DNA from: Limanda limanda
Taxonomy: Eukaryota; Chordata; Actinopteri; Pleuronectiformes; Pleuronectidae
Direction of reading: 5' to 3'
Assembly (NCBI RefSeq): GCF_963576545.1
Contig: NC_083638.1
Location: 21,107,590-21,171,589, forward strand
Length of the DNA: 64,000 nt
Shown here one piece after another: positions 21,310 through 36,300 of this stretch. The number at the start of each line of letters is the position of its first letter. Positions within the stretch are counted from its first letter, which is position 1. The notes under the pieces were generated by a model, which was not told where the DNA came from, searched no databases, and worked only from the letters and a program-made list of their open reading frames with translations. Made by a program: the position numbers and the translations under genes.

Positions 21310-24300
21310 CGTGAAGAATGACAGCTCAGTCATTCGCGAGCATCTCATCCTGTCATGGAGCAGTTTAATGTCGATTTAATTTATCACACCCTGCGTATCA
21401 TACGTCAGCATTATCTCGTCATGCTTTTTAATCACAGCAAGAGTTAATGTAAAACAACAATGCAACAATCAGTCAATACAAACAATGTATTCACTGCACA
21501 CCCAATTGCTAACATTTCATTTATTGTGATGACATACTTACTGCTTTTATTCAATCGTTTTTAATTCATCTCCATGAGCACGTCATCTTTATTGATTCCC
21601 GATTGTCCTCTTCATATTTTATCTTTTACTAACTTATCATTTTCTAATTAAAGGTTTGTGTTATACATTCTTGTTTGCTACGTGCTGCTGCCATCTTAGC
21701 CAGAGCTCTCTTGTAAAACAGATTTTGTTTTCAAAGTCAGTCCTCCACAGCCGCAGATGACTTTAAGAAGTATTTTATTCATGCTGAATAGTTAACCTCT
21801 TCTCGTTTAAATCACAATATATGTCAAATCAGTGGACTGCCCCTATAAGTATAATTACAAATTTTAACTTTCCAAAAAGGCTGACGCTTTACTTTTCAAA
21901 ATCAAAACCACCATTTAAATATTTTGCTTCAAATAATCTCTTCAAATCCAAAACTTTAAGTGTACATCAGAGCAGCACATTGTGACTTATTGTCCAGCAG
22001 GGGGCGTGCCTGAAATGCCACAGTGAGGAAATACAGGAGTTGTGATTTAAAGGTAGAAGAACAAATTGTGGGTAAAGTTAAGGCGGCTTGCCAAGTTTGT
22101 AAATTGGAAACATCTCTCAGCGATGTTGGCTTGTAACACAAGTGAGGCACTGGAGGCACCTTCCGACGAACGCAATGACATTAATTCTACAATGTATTAG
22201 GATTAGGCTACGTGGGTTGCATATAAATCCAATCAAACTAATTACTCATTAGCTGCAATTAGTGTGAACTAGATTATAAAAAACAGCTGTAATATGAACA
22301 GACACTTGTAACCAGGGTCTTGAGATACATTTAATGTGCTGTGTGTGTGTGAGTGAGTGTGTGTATGTAATACCAACCTTGGCTCAGAGACCATGGTGAT
22401 CACACATTTCCTCTGCGGCCCCACGCTGGTCCACGTCTCTGCCAGTGATACAATGGCACTGGCATCAAGAAGACCATATCCATATGAATGGCTGACTGAA
22501 GAGACAGAGAGAAAAGAGGAAACGGACACATGAATGGTGGCCTGCTGATCGCAGAATCGTCAGATGTTAGAGACCAACTACTATACGGAGCTGAACGGTG
22601 TGGATCCCATTTAAAAATCTAACACAAACTCTAAATTCCTTTGCATTTGGTTTATTAGCCAAACAATATTGATGAGTCTCAAAGGGCATCTGGAGCTACA
22701 GAGGGGCGGACGAGAAAGTAGGAGTTGCAGTACCTTTACGTCCAACCCCATTGGTCCTCCAGTCGTTGGTGAGCAGGTGGGCAGGGTGAGAAGTTCGTAC
22801 AACCAGATGTTGCATATCCCTCCAGGTCAGGTTTTTACTGGAACATGTGAAAATGCAGGCAGGCAGAGACACACACACAGAGACACACATCCACACACAC
22901 ACACAGACAGATGGTCAGGCATACTAAAATCAAGTTGAGGCACTCACACAGATCAAACAGACGTCTCTAACAATACATCCTATAGTCCCAACCTGCAGGT
23001 GGACAGCTGATTAAATACAGAATACAATGAAGCAGCATTTGCATTCTTTCCTCAACTACACTAAACCATTAGTCAACACATGTTTGAAGTCCGTCTCTGC
23101 CCTTTAGCAAAATGTGTTGTGACGAGAAAGAAAACCTTGCCGGTTTGATGGGAACAGGCCGAGGGTTCACAGGAGCTCACTGTTGTTGTTCTTGCTGTGA
23201 GCCGCTGCGTAACTGCACTCAACAATCTTATTTCCAATTTAGTGAAATTAGCCATTTTTGTTTAGCAACTTTGCTCAGTCTCTCCAATTAAACCCATTTC
23301 TAAATGCAAATCTATGTCGCTCACTTAAAAAGACTAATTACTCATGATTCATTATAATTCAGATTGTTCTGATGTTCATGTTTTCCTCCTCCATTAGTCC
23401 ATCATAAAGAACGATTTGTGCTTGCTGTGCCATTTGTAGAAGCACAAGTGAAAATTGTCAGAGGCTGGGTGGTTAAAAAGGAAGAAATATGGGATAATGA
23501 AGCAGGACCAATGGTTAAAGCCTGATTTAGCAGACTATTTCATTTATAATTGAGGTTCTAAAAATCTGCACAAAATAAATACCTGTTGCTAATAAATGAA
23601 TAATTTACAGTTAGAAAACACACATGATACCATTCAGGTAACAATTAAAACGGCTCAGGTTTTCCTGAATATTTTGGTTAATATATTTTCTCAAAACAAA
23701 AATCATCCACTGGAATAATTATTTCAGAATCTCATCACAACATAATATTTTAGAACTTTTCTTTTCCATAGAAACGGATTAAAATCAAATAAAAGCAGTG
23801 AATAATGCAGATATGAAAGATCAGAATGAGGCTGTACAGCTGAAGAGAATTGCGAGGCTTGGTAAGAATCAGAAAGTGAAGATAAGCACTTACTTGGCCT
23901 CAAGGGCAAGAGCGATGATCCCAGCCGCCAGCGGGGCGGAGGCAGAGGTGCCTGTGTGGGAATCTGTGCATTTCGATTTCAGGTCTGTGGTCACCTGGGG
24001 AGGATAAACACGGTGGTCTTAAATAGACACCAAAACACAGATTCTCTGAGGGCTTGTATTTCACTTAAATTTAACATAAATGCAACACATCCCCCATTCA
24101 TTATTTTGAATATGTTACGTCCAATACAATTAACTAAAATTAAATAAAATTAAATAAAATTTGAAAAACACAACAGGAAGCCTTTTTTGCATTGAGTGGC
24201 CATATTCCACACTTTTACTTTGAGGTACTTGTACCAGGGCTTACATCAGATCAACTTCAAACTGAGATGAGTGTCATCACAAAAAGATGGACATACAAAC

Positions 24301-27300
24301 TACTCAAAGATCGATTTTTCGTCACAGGTTGTGACCCTGGCGTGGCGTCAAAGTTTGATTACACGCCATTAAAACACGATGTTCGCAGACATACATGGAC
24401 CATGAATCCTTTGATGCTGAGCCGTAAACAAACAACTCCACTCCTGCATTAAGAGCGAGCGAAAACCAAGGTGAAATGTTTAATCAAAGGGTCTTTGTAT
24501 AATTCAATAATTTCTAGATTTGTGAAGGTAGCTTGCAATAAATTGTTCGACTACAACTCAATACACTGTACTTTCTGTAGCAGTAAACCAACTAGCACCA
24601 CTGATGTATGCCTCAAGCGTTCACACTAGGTCTATAGATAGATAGATGGTGTATAGCACTGTGTATCGGTCAAATTCCCACTTTAACTTAAACTGTACAT
24701 TTGAATGTGGAGATTAATAGCAAGATTATTCACAGTAACAATGATGTAACAATGATTTAGCAATGAAATGACACCTCACTCACACACACAGTGTCAGTAC
24801 CTGAACCTAAACACACATTTGTTAAAGGAACTCACTTCAAGATCCCGTGCTTCAATGGGAAAGCTGCGCAGTGCGTGTAGTCATACGTTATAAAGAAATG
24901 ACCTGAAGGGATCGCAAATTCAATCAAAATCCTAAACTTTTACCAGAAGTGCTTTTGTGCTTCTATATTGAAAAATACAGATATTTAAATATTTAAAATC
25001 TTGATAACTGGAATTTCTTTAAGTAAGGATAAAACTCTTCCTCCTCCGTCTCGTCTTCTTTTATCATCTTATACTAATTTGCTGGAGGCAGAAATCGCCT
25101 AATGGTTGAAAGAGCAGGAACCTACGAGCAGAAAACGCACAGCATGACTCCCCGGACCAGCTGGGAAATCAAAGCAGGAGGATTGTATAACTTATGCTTT
25201 CCCTCCCACAACAACTAGCAGTGAGGTGTCTTCGAGCGAGATCAAACTGCTCCGGCTGAGATCTCCCTGGTGACCCACAGCAGAGGGCTGTGGTTGTACT
25301 GGGCAGCTCCCAGGTGAAATTTCTGCAGATGCATGACTTTAAAGCAAGGTGAAGCAGAACCAGAGTGTTTACACTCAGCAAAACCCATCTCAGGAAGGAG
25401 AAGGGTTACAGTATAATGGATTGGAAAAAGGCCCCCAATGCCCTGCTGGTTAGTCCTAAAGGGGCGGTTGATCTAGGCAACTGGAAATGACTGATAGAAA
25501 AGTAGCTGGAATAAAAAAAATCTGCTCAATGTGCTGACTAATGCACAGACTCCAGAAAATGATCTTTTAACAGACCAAACCGAATAATAAATGCGAAGGC
25601 AGAACTGACTTTAGCAGCCAATTATGCATTCAGGAGCTTCCCATATCCCCCTTACTTTAAATTGAAAGAGAAGGATAATTTGAGTATAATTAAAAAGAAG
25701 AAAAAAAAAAAGAAGTAGACATTAACATATTTGCTTCTGCATCACCCAGAGGTCCACACCTCTCTCTCCACATCTTATCATTCGCTGGTTCATGAGTGAC
25801 AGCCTGATTAAACGAGTTCAGCACTGAAGCATTAGGGACCGGCTTCATGTCACTGAGATGTCATAAGCTGTCCGTCTGTTTGGTCTGTTCGTTTAACTCT
25901 ATGCTGGAGGCATAAAGTAATATGGTGTGTGTGTTTGTGTGTCTCCGATCCATGTAGACTCACGGGGGTGGACTGCCGGGTTAATATTTGGTTTTAAGGT
26001 TAAAATAAAAAAATAGGTTCATATTAACGTATTGATTAAGTCTAAGTATTTAATTGTTTTAGAATAGGATAAGGGACTAGGGGAATACACTATTTTGTTG
26101 ACACCACAGGGACAGTGAGACAAACATGAGTTTGTGACAAGTGCAACAAGACTGCAGAAGGACTTTCACATGTTCAATTTTCATTAAAAAAAAGACAAGA
26201 GGATAAACAGAGGAAAAAATTAATAAGTTGTGAAAGAATAGAATAAATGCGCCGATCCATATACTTCACTCTATACTGTATGTGTATAGCTACAGATACT
26301 GAGTTATAGGGCTAATTGCACAAAACTACAAAAAAGGTATATATGTACATATAAGCTCAATTTATGTGATTTGGTCTCAAATGCATCTTTTTCTGTTGAC
26401 TTTCAGTTATATTAATGCAAAATGCATTTATATACAACATGATCACATGAAATTACTAAAAGTTTAGCCAGCTTGACAATATGTTGGAAATACGGAAATT
26501 CTGATTATATTGTTATGTACTAGATAAGCTCCAGCTGGTTCCAACATTTGAGAGGGTACATTTGAACCTGTCCTGCAGGGCTACTGAACTTAACTAAGGA
26601 AATAAAAAGTGTCCCAGTTCTATTATACACATTAAAGCAGAAACTCAGTGTTACATACCAAGGGAGAGAGGGAAACAGAGAAAGACAGATACAATCAGAT
26701 ACAATCAGATACAATCACAACTCACTATCTGCTTCTCGTTGAGGTTCCCCGAACTGTAGGTTGTGGCGAGGGTGGAGGAGCAAGCCTCGCTGTACCAGGG
26801 GACATTGCCGTTCTGGGTGGAGCTGCTGATGGACAGCGTGTAGATGCTGTTGGTGTAGCCGTCACAGTTACAACTGTCCTTCTCCCTCCCTCCATTTCCA
26901 GAGGCCCACACAAAGATGGAGCCCAAACCCTTTCGGCCCTATGAGAACGTAAATCACATTTAGGCCAGTGGAAAGAGACGACCACCTCAGAACCATTCAT
27001 TCATCCGCTATCCAGAAAAGAACAAAATATCATTCAATCTTAATGGGAATCCTAGTTATAGGAGGGCAAATTAATTTCAGGGCTCATTTCAAAAGGGGCC
27101 CATTGCAAATTATCTTAGTAGTCAGTGTCAGCAGTTCCAATCAGCTTTATGGCACATGCCCTGAATCCAACTGGTCTATACCAAGATGGATGTATGTATT
27201 CATGGAGTACAGATGTGGGACCTCAGGGTGTGATCTGTATGCGTATTAATCTGTTGACTTGTTCGCTTTACATTTCTGACACAGGCCCAACAAGAACTCA

Positions 27301-30300
27301 AACAAGTGCCATTGCTAAAAACAGGACTCATTACACGACAGCGTGTGCCATTTTTTTAGGTTGCCAGGTTGTTAGATGCTGACAGACTAGTTTTCAAAAT
27401 TAACCCCCCTTAATATCTTGTCTATACAGATAATCAGGCATGTGTCTGGAAACCTTTGATTAGAAATGGTTGTCAAGTAATTGAAAGCCCCAGTTACCGT
27501 TTAGAATTTATAAAACAACCTGGATGAAAAAAAGAACAAAGTGTGAGATCAAAGATGAGCCTGCAGTTTAAGAAGTACCCACTAACAATGAATACTTAAA
27601 TAAAGAACTTTTCATACTTTGAATTTTGTCAGCGCTGCTTCTATTCATTGTCAAATATTTTCCTTCCTGTCTGCCCTTTAGAGGACATTACTTTCAATTC
27701 ATAACGGTCAGGGTCGAGAACTGCTTTGTTCTTCCCGTTTGTGTCCTCTCATGCTTGAACGGTTCAATTATCGCCCGCTGAAAGGAAGCCCCACACAGGC
27801 AGTAAATAATTTCCGTCTCTCACAGAAACTCTCGCATAATACACAACCGCACACACACACCTCTGTAACTCCACGCAGAAAGGCTTCTTTGGCGAGTTTG
27901 GCAGGTCCGTCAACCGTCTTGCCGTCGTCCTCCGGGCCCCAGCTGGCACTGTAGACGTCGATGTGTTGGGGGTTCAGGCTGAGAGACTGGGCCTCCACCA
28001 TGTCAGTCACCTCGCCGTCCAGCATACGCACACCTGCAAACATACACAGACAGTTAATATGAAACTGAAAACGAATGAACAAAGAAACCGAGTGAAGCGA
28101 TTGGTTAAAAATCCTGCTAAAGACTGAAGACATTCTTTACGCCACACAATTATTTATTTGCAATTTTTTGCATTATACCAATAATGGTGCTATTAATAAT
28201 ACATTTCATTTCACATTAAAAATAAACACATATGTAACACAAGAAGAGTTAACAAGTAAAACCAAAGCTAAAATCAGGTTGAGAGGCAAAGACACCAAAC
28301 AGTTCAAAATATGCAAACACAGCAGTGATTGAAAATAAAACCAAAGTTGAAAATGAGATTATTTTTGTTAGTGGACACTGATAATGTTTATCTATTCCAA
28401 GTCACACAGTATATCTGTGTACGATGGACATTTTGACCTGGCAGGAATCTCTGTTGACTTGTTCCGTATCTATGAGACAGTGCTGAGTTGTGAGTTGCTA
28501 AAAACAAACAACTGAATCCCTGACTGACTTGCACTGCGGATGATGTGGGAAAGGAAAGGAGGAAAGTGTGGAATAAAAAACATCTCTCTGCTTCAGCTAT
28601 GTCAACTCCATTTTTGTTGTGCCTGCAACGATGCCACAGGCTAAAGCAAATCTATATCAGTGCCATACTCTTTCTAGCACCAAAAAAATAAGAAAAGACT
28701 ACACTGAAGCACCCAACAAGTGCTGCAGGTGATCTGGATTCTCAAGATGCTGTTCGTGTACACTGCTGTAGTTCCTTGTGTTGCAGCTCTGACTGCGCTC
28801 ATGTAGAAGGGTTTGACATGTGCAGGGGCACAGCACTGCTGTTTGATTTGCATATTTACACACTTCCATGCTGCACAACGTCTGTGTGTATTTGTAGAGT
28901 TTATGCAGTTGTGCAGAACCTCTGTATTTGTGCGTCTGCAGTGAGGCTGTAATAGACGCACGCCACCATGTAAATCAAAGATCATTTCTACTGATTTGCT
29001 TTGGTGCTTTATCTGGTTGGAGGGGAAAAAAACAAGACATGGCCATAAAAAATGGCTTGAGATCAATTACATAGTGGGTGAACTGCCTTTTCAAGTATGA
29101 AGCAAATAGGAGACTGAGAATTCCGGTAAAAAAAAATGATGGAAAGCTTTAGTTGTCTTCGCCTACGTGTCTGGGGGAGATTGGTGCAGTTGTGCGAACA
29201 ACTCATTTGATATTTCATGGGAGGCTTCAACTTAAGACTCGTTTATAAATTTCAAGTGGTTGCAGATTAAGTGCTTTGCCAGAGATAAAATATAAATGCA
29301 CACATAACAATGGAGGATAGGTACACAGGGAGTGAGGTGTTTGTCCTAACCAATTATTTCTGCTTCAGTTTCGGGGACTTCTGAAAACAGAACTCTCTCT
29401 TCTCTCTTTTAGCAAAAATCCTTCAGAGATAACAGGTGAGGAATGAAAGACACTCTAAAGCAAACCTCATTTTCCCCCATTTGAAGCATTGCAGGACAGG
29501 TTAGTCAATGCTGCAATACATGGGTTAAAATAACCAAGCTCTGGGTCTTTGAAGTTCTCCCAAAGATCAAACAGGCACCGTGCTGCTTGTGTTTCCATGG
29601 CAGCCTGCTGTGATAGGGCCATGTGATTTACTGAGGAGAATCAAGCATCTCCGGTCTGTGTCCAAAATATCCATCCATCCCAAAACCCAGAGACAGGTGG
29701 TACATCAAAGTTCATTGCAGTTCTTATTTATATTCATGTACAGTATTATAAACAACGATGTTAAAAGGGAGACTCATGAGTCGCTTTGAAACCTGGATTG
29801 CACTGCAAGTTAAGCACTGTTACATCTGCCAAGAAGGTTATGTTTTCATCTGTGTTTGTGTCTGATAATTGGCAGCATTTCACAAAATCTACCGGATGGA
29901 TTATCACCACAATTTTGTGGAAGGGCGGGACATGGTCGAAGGGAGAGCCCATTCAATTTTTTGAATTTTGGATGGGCTCTCCCATCCAAAATTCTCCCTT
30001 CTACCAAGCCACTTTGTCAACTACTTTACAAAAAAGATTGATGACATACGATCTTCTTTTTCTGATCCTCCTTCTAGAACCACACCTCCATCAACTTCAT
30101 CTTCATCCCCTTCGCTCTCCTCTTTCACCCCTCTGTCTCCCAATCAAGTTCTGACCTTGGTAACCTCTGCCCGCCCGACCACCTGCCCCCTTGACCCCAT
30201 CCCTTCTCACATTCTCCAGTCTATTGCTCCTGACCTTCTTCCTTTTCTTACTCATCTTATCAACACTTCCCTCTCAAATGGCTGTTTCCCTAATTCTCTG

Positions 30301-33300
30301 AAGGAGGCAAGAGTAAATCCTCTCCTGAAGAAACCCACCCTCGACCCGTCTGCAGTAAATAACTACAGACCTGTCTCTCTTCTTCCCTTTGTTTCCAAAA
30401 CTCTCGAGCGTGCAATCTTTAATCAACTCTCCTCCTATCTGAACCACAATAATCTTCTTGACCCTCGCCAGTCTGGCTTCAAGGCAGGTCACTCAACTGA
30501 GACTGCCCTCCTTGCTGTCTCTGAGCAGCTTCACACTGCTAGAGCAGATTCTCTCTCCTCTGTCCTTATCCTTCTAGACCTCTCTGCTGCATTTGACACA
30601 GTGAACCACCAGATCCTGATCTCATCCCTTCAGGACCTGGGTATCTCAGGCTCTGCCCTCTCCCTGCTCTCTTCCTACCTCAACGAACGCACTTATCGGG
30701 TAACTTGGAGAGGATCTGTTTCTGAACCTTGTCCTCTCACTACTGGGGTCCCTCAAGGTTCGGTCCTGGGTCCTCTCCTCTTTTCTTTGTACACCAACAC
30801 TCTCGGCTCTGTCATTCACTCACATGGCTTTTCCTACCATAGCTATGCTGATGACACCCAACTAATCCTGTCTTTTCCCCGATCAGAAACACAGGTAGCA
30901 GCTCGAATCTCTGCCTGTCTGACTGACATCTCTCAGTGGATGACCGCTCACCACCTGAAGATTAATCTTGACAAGACTGAAATACTTTTCCTTCCAGGGA
31001 CAAACTCTCCCACCCATGACCTGACTATTAACTTTGACAACTCCGTGCTGACCCCCACTCAGACTGCTAGGAACCTGGGTGTGACACTCGACTGCCAACT
31101 CTCCCTTTCTGCCAACATTGCTGCAACAACGCGGTCCTGTAGATTCATGCTTTACAACATCCGGAGAATACGCCCCCTTCTCACTCAGAAGGCGGTGCAG
31201 GTTCTGGTCCAGGCCCTGGTCATCTCACGCCTCGACTACTGTAACTCCCTCCTGGCAGGTCTACCTGCTACTGCCATCCGACCTTTGCAGCTCATCCAGA
31301 ATGCAGCAGCTCGACTGGTTTTTAACCAACCTAAATTCACTCGCACTACTCCGCTCCTCCGCTCCCTACACTGGCTACCAGTGACTGCCCGCATCCGGTT
31401 CAAAACACTAGTACTCGCATACCATGCTGTAAACAGATCAGGTCCAGTTTACATCCAGGACATGGTCAAACACTACACACCAGCACGTTCTCTCCGCTCT
31501 GCTTCAGCTAAACGACTCGTTCCTCCCTCACTGCGAGCTAAACACTCATCAAAATCACGACTGTTTGCTGTCCTAGCTCCTAAATGGTGGAATGAGCTCC
31601 CACTCGACATCCGGACATCTGAAAGTTTACACATCTTTCGTCGAAAACTAAAAACATACCTCTTCCGACTGTACCTTGAATAATAATAAAAAAAAAAAAA
31701 AAAAACCACTAACCACTTTTGAAAACTAACACTTTGGTAGCACTAAAATGGCACTTACTTATAGCACTCTGTAGTTTTGCTTTATTTCGAAGAAATTTTA
31801 CTGTCTTGATTCTTGTTGTTCTTGGTTTGTACCCTCAGGGTTGAATGCACTTATTGTAAGTCGCTTTGGATAAAAGCGTCAGCTAAATGAAATGTAATAA
31901 TGTAATGTAATTAAGGGAATGGATCCAAATTTTGTCAAACGAGTTAGTAGAAATAAATTGCAGCAGTGAGAGGTGGCAAGTAAAACAAAGACAATGGAAA
32001 TTTCTGGCTACACTCAGCTTGGGTGGTGACTCTCAGAGGTTGCCACTTTATGCTTTTTGGATCACAGAGTAAACATGATTCAAAAGAACTTTGTTTCAGT
32101 TCTTACTTCAGATCCTACAGATGGGAAAAAGCCTTAAATGTGGATATAATCACATGTGTAGGTTTTTCACAACACCGTTTGTCTCCTGCTCCACCTACAT
32201 GACAACACGCAGCCCACTTGTTATATTAGCAAAGCTGAATGTGTTGTGGTACATTCCCACTTTCCATCTGGAATGATAATAAAAACTGGAGTTATGGCCC
32301 TATTCTGACAGGGTTCAAACTCTATTACAGCTAGAAGTAAGCTGGAGGCTACCGGAATAAGCAGAACAGTAATGACACTGAGCATCCAACACTGAAAGGT
32401 ACAACACATCCTCAGCATAGCAATAAGAAATGAGCAAACACTAACAAAGTCCATGTACCAGCAATGTGACCATAACAACAACAACAACAACAACAACTCA
32501 CTTTCATCCTAATATCTTACTGAATGTAGCTTCAATGTTAGAATCACACTGAGAAAAAAATAAAACATCATGAAATAATAAAATAACTACAACACAATGA
32601 AAATTTTATGCAAATCAACTTTGTTGTTTTTTTAATATCAGCGAGTTACTGAAGCTCCTTTTGAAGAATGGCGGCAGAAACTACAAAAACACCCTCTCCC
32701 CGTAGGCAGAAGCACAACAACTCATCAGGGTGCAAATCCTTTTTAGAACAAACAAATTAATATTTCACAATATTTTGCTGCTCACGTCACATTTTGTACC
32801 AACTCTGTGCTGTTGGTCTGTGTGTCTCTCTCACAAACAAATCAACCGTTAATTCTGTGATTAAAATATTATGTTTGGAATTAACACTGCCATTAAATGC
32901 ACCACAGCAGTCATCTCGGATCGTCAAATGCAGAGCAATATTTTTCATCTAAATCGATGTGTTATTTGCTGAGTGAATTCATGTATGCTAACAGGATTTT
33001 TTTTTAGCTCACACGAGCGCTCATATAGTAATAAGTAAAAGGCAGGGGAGTAAGAACACAGGCTTGTTTGGGTAAGATCACTGTCTTTGTGCCTCTTGCA
33101 AAATTATAGGACAGAAAATACTTCCATCCATCCATCCTGCTTATCCTTTGAGGGTTTCGTATCATTTAAAAATGTATCTAGAATATTTAGTTCATAAAAT
33201 GTTAATGTCAATAACAATTAGCTTTTTGTCCAACCAACAATCTAAAATAACAGATTATTCTATTAGCAGCAAACTGTCATAGAATTGATAATGGCTTTAA

Positions 33301-36300
33301 ATGGTAAATGGTTTTGTATTTATATAGTGCTTTTCTAGTCTTGATGACCACTCAAAGCGCTCAAAATTTATGTGGACTATATTTTACTTTAGATCCTTTC
33401 TTAAGTCGAGTCAAGTCAAAATATATTTATAGAACACTTTAACCACTGTTGGTAGTACTGGACAGGCTTAAGACGAGAATAAAAGAATATGTAGATATAC
33501 ATTAAAACAAAGAATAAATTGAACATATAAGTGTAATAACAAGTTAAATGGCATAAATACTTAAGAATCAAAATATTGCCCAATAACAGACGAGATCCAG
33601 TGAGAAGAATTGGGTCTTAAGCAATGACCTTAACCCTGTGAAAATGGGAGAAGATTAAAGCCTGCACCACTCTACATGAACAAAACGGTGTTAACAGACG
33701 CTGGCTCTTCAGGCAATGACACCTGGGAAATGTGTATTCTGACAATTTGTCTTCAGTCTATCTGTGACAGGGCCTCAATAAATATCTTATGATGGCTTTA
33801 GACAAACCATAAAAACAATTCACTGCAGTCAAACACTGACGCCTCTATCTCTCTTGTTCTCCGACTTCTTTAGAGGAAACACGAGCACAACCAGATGTTT
33901 CTGATTATACTGAGTTAGTAGTTTAAATGGAATAATCTGTACAATCTAACCAATCCACCTCTAACGTAAACCCTATTTGTTATAGAACTTTAATACTGAA
34001 CATTTGGTAATTCAGTAATAGTGTATTGAATTTCATTACATCAAAATGTATATAATGTTTTGTCAACGTATATTCAAACTTAATACATGAGGGGGCAGAA
34101 CAATAGAAGAGCTTTATCAGCAATTTTTGTCTCACTTGTGCACAGGGAGAGAACAGTAAGTTTGACATTACGTTAACAAAAGATCTGAAAATCTAAAGCA
34201 TTACAATTTCAGAAAGTGCTTATCACTAGATACATTTTTTTATCACAGTGCTTTTTCCCCATACTGTGACTCCATGAAACAAACAAGACTCTTACAGTGA
34301 AGAGCTAATCCGCATCATAACTGTGGTGATGCTCAGAAAGATTCAGTGGCATGCTGTGCCTGAGAAACTGACTGACAATAACGCAGGCTGTGTGGAACAA
34401 GTATTTCAGCCTTTCTGTCAGTACTCTTCTTAGATTATAGAAATAATCCATGTATTTCTATTTGACCATACCTCCAATCTTGGCGTCATAGGCCACACCG
34501 ACTCCACAGATCCCATTGTTGGCTACTGCTGCCACTTCTCCAGCACACCGTGTTCCATGCCTGGAGAGCAGGAAGAATGAGAAAGTGAGAAGCATATTTT
34601 ATATTACATATTACATATACACCCTCGCTCACACATATACATTTACACACATCCAAAGGTAGTGTCCTTCTCAAACAAAGATGTCTTGGGAAAGAATGTG
34701 CTCCCTCAGTGCTGTGGTTGAGCTGCAGACTGAGACAAAACAAACTTATAAAGACAGATTCTTGGCTTTGATCCATTTAAACAAATAAGAATTCCCATTT
34801 ATCCAGAAGAAAACATTGTGTTGATGAGACGAGCGGAGCTGACCATATGTTAAATACTGCCTAAGTAACCTTGGAGCGCAGACAGAGCACCTGAATAAAG
34901 TCAAGGTAGCAGGGAAATTAGATGACAGACTACCATCACACATGGGAGGAAAATGCGAACTAGATTTGCCCTTTTCACAACAGGTCTTTCATTAAGCCTG
35001 AGCCTCACTGGATAGATCTGCGGTAACGAGATTCAAGAACCTGCTACAGCGGGGCTGAACATCACATTCCAGTCAGGTGCATCCCCCTGGTCAGCCAGAT
35101 GGATATGTATCCTTAACGCCCTTCAAACCATGACGCAATCCCTTCTGGATTGCAGCCATTCCCGATCAGGATAGTTGGAGGTTTGGCAAAACTGTGCCAT
35201 ACCTTCAGACAAAGCATGCTCACTACTGAAGCAACCATTTACACAAACAGGCTTCTATTAATGCGTTCTGGGCATCCGCACACACAGCAGGGTATCTCCT
35301 GCTGGATTAACAGCGAATGAGCTGGAGAGTTAGATGATGCTTTCAACGTTCGAGAGGCACAAAAATGAACAAAAAGAAAACAAACATCACCCAGCGAAAA
35401 CAAGGTGTCCTACATTTAGAAGACACAGACAAAGATGTCAAGAGAGAGAAAGAGGATGTATATTCAATATTAATTCATAAACTTTATACAAACAGGCGAC
35501 CAGTGCTCTATAGCACTGGCGGCTTGGACTCATCAACATAACTGACTGCATGTCAATTGATCCTCCAGTTTGGGGTTCTGCGTACTTAGTCATGCTTCAT
35601 TGAACTTTGAAAAACAGGTGACCCTCTCTTTGTACAGCAGCGCTGGAGTAGCATCAGGGTTCTGTGGACTGAGCCCTGCAGTCAGTCGACACTTGCCACA
35701 GATACTGCAGGTCACTTATACAGTTTCAGAAACAGAACTGCAACCAGCATCACCACAGGCCAAGCAAACATCCCACTCCAAACAGACAGGTTTAGAACGA
35801 GCAGTGTACTAGTTTTAATAATCCTTAAGACTTTGATATATTTAAAGAAAAACATGTGTAATGACAGAAAGTCAGAGTATTTATATTTTTACTCCTCAGT
35901 CCACAAAGATCTCTTGAGACATGACGATAAGCTGAGAGGATGGAGGTTAATGTGAGTGCCACATTCATCAGCTACAGCCTTCTTCACTTGTAAGTAGGAC
36001 TGTAGGAAAATGTTATGTATTACTAACAGCCTAAAGCCATCTGGTCAATTTTCCAGCGAACTTTATCTCAACATTTCTGGAAATGCTCTTCTGTTTACTG
36101 GTCTTATGACCTACAGCATCAGTGTTTGTGATGCATCTGATAAGGAGCAGCCCAGGTGTTTGCAACAGGAACGCCAGGCATGCACAGACCTATCCCTCCT
36201 CTGTTCAACTCCACTCAACTTTTTCCAAAATCTTCCCTTTGAAAGATTCATTAAAGTCATTTACGCAGCCGACTGATTCACGGCATACAAATGCTGTGAA

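Larger units (their letters stand above)
28034..34471 (-). other. furin intron (6.4 kb) hosting the L2 LINE
   Basis: Besides the LINE, hairpin and dispersed repeats listed separately, it has (ACA)n at 32473-32497 and otherwise AT-rich sequence with no recognised gene. Confidence 0.55.

Noticed and set aside
29968..30011. ATG at 29968 as the true start of the LINE protein
   Set aside because: It lies in hairpin and host-repeat sequence; LINE homology begins further in, and the element is 5'-truncated.
35500..35519. 8-bp inverted repeat CCAGTGCT with a 4-nt loop
   Set aside because: Arms of 8 bp with short loops are expected several times in 64 kb by chance.
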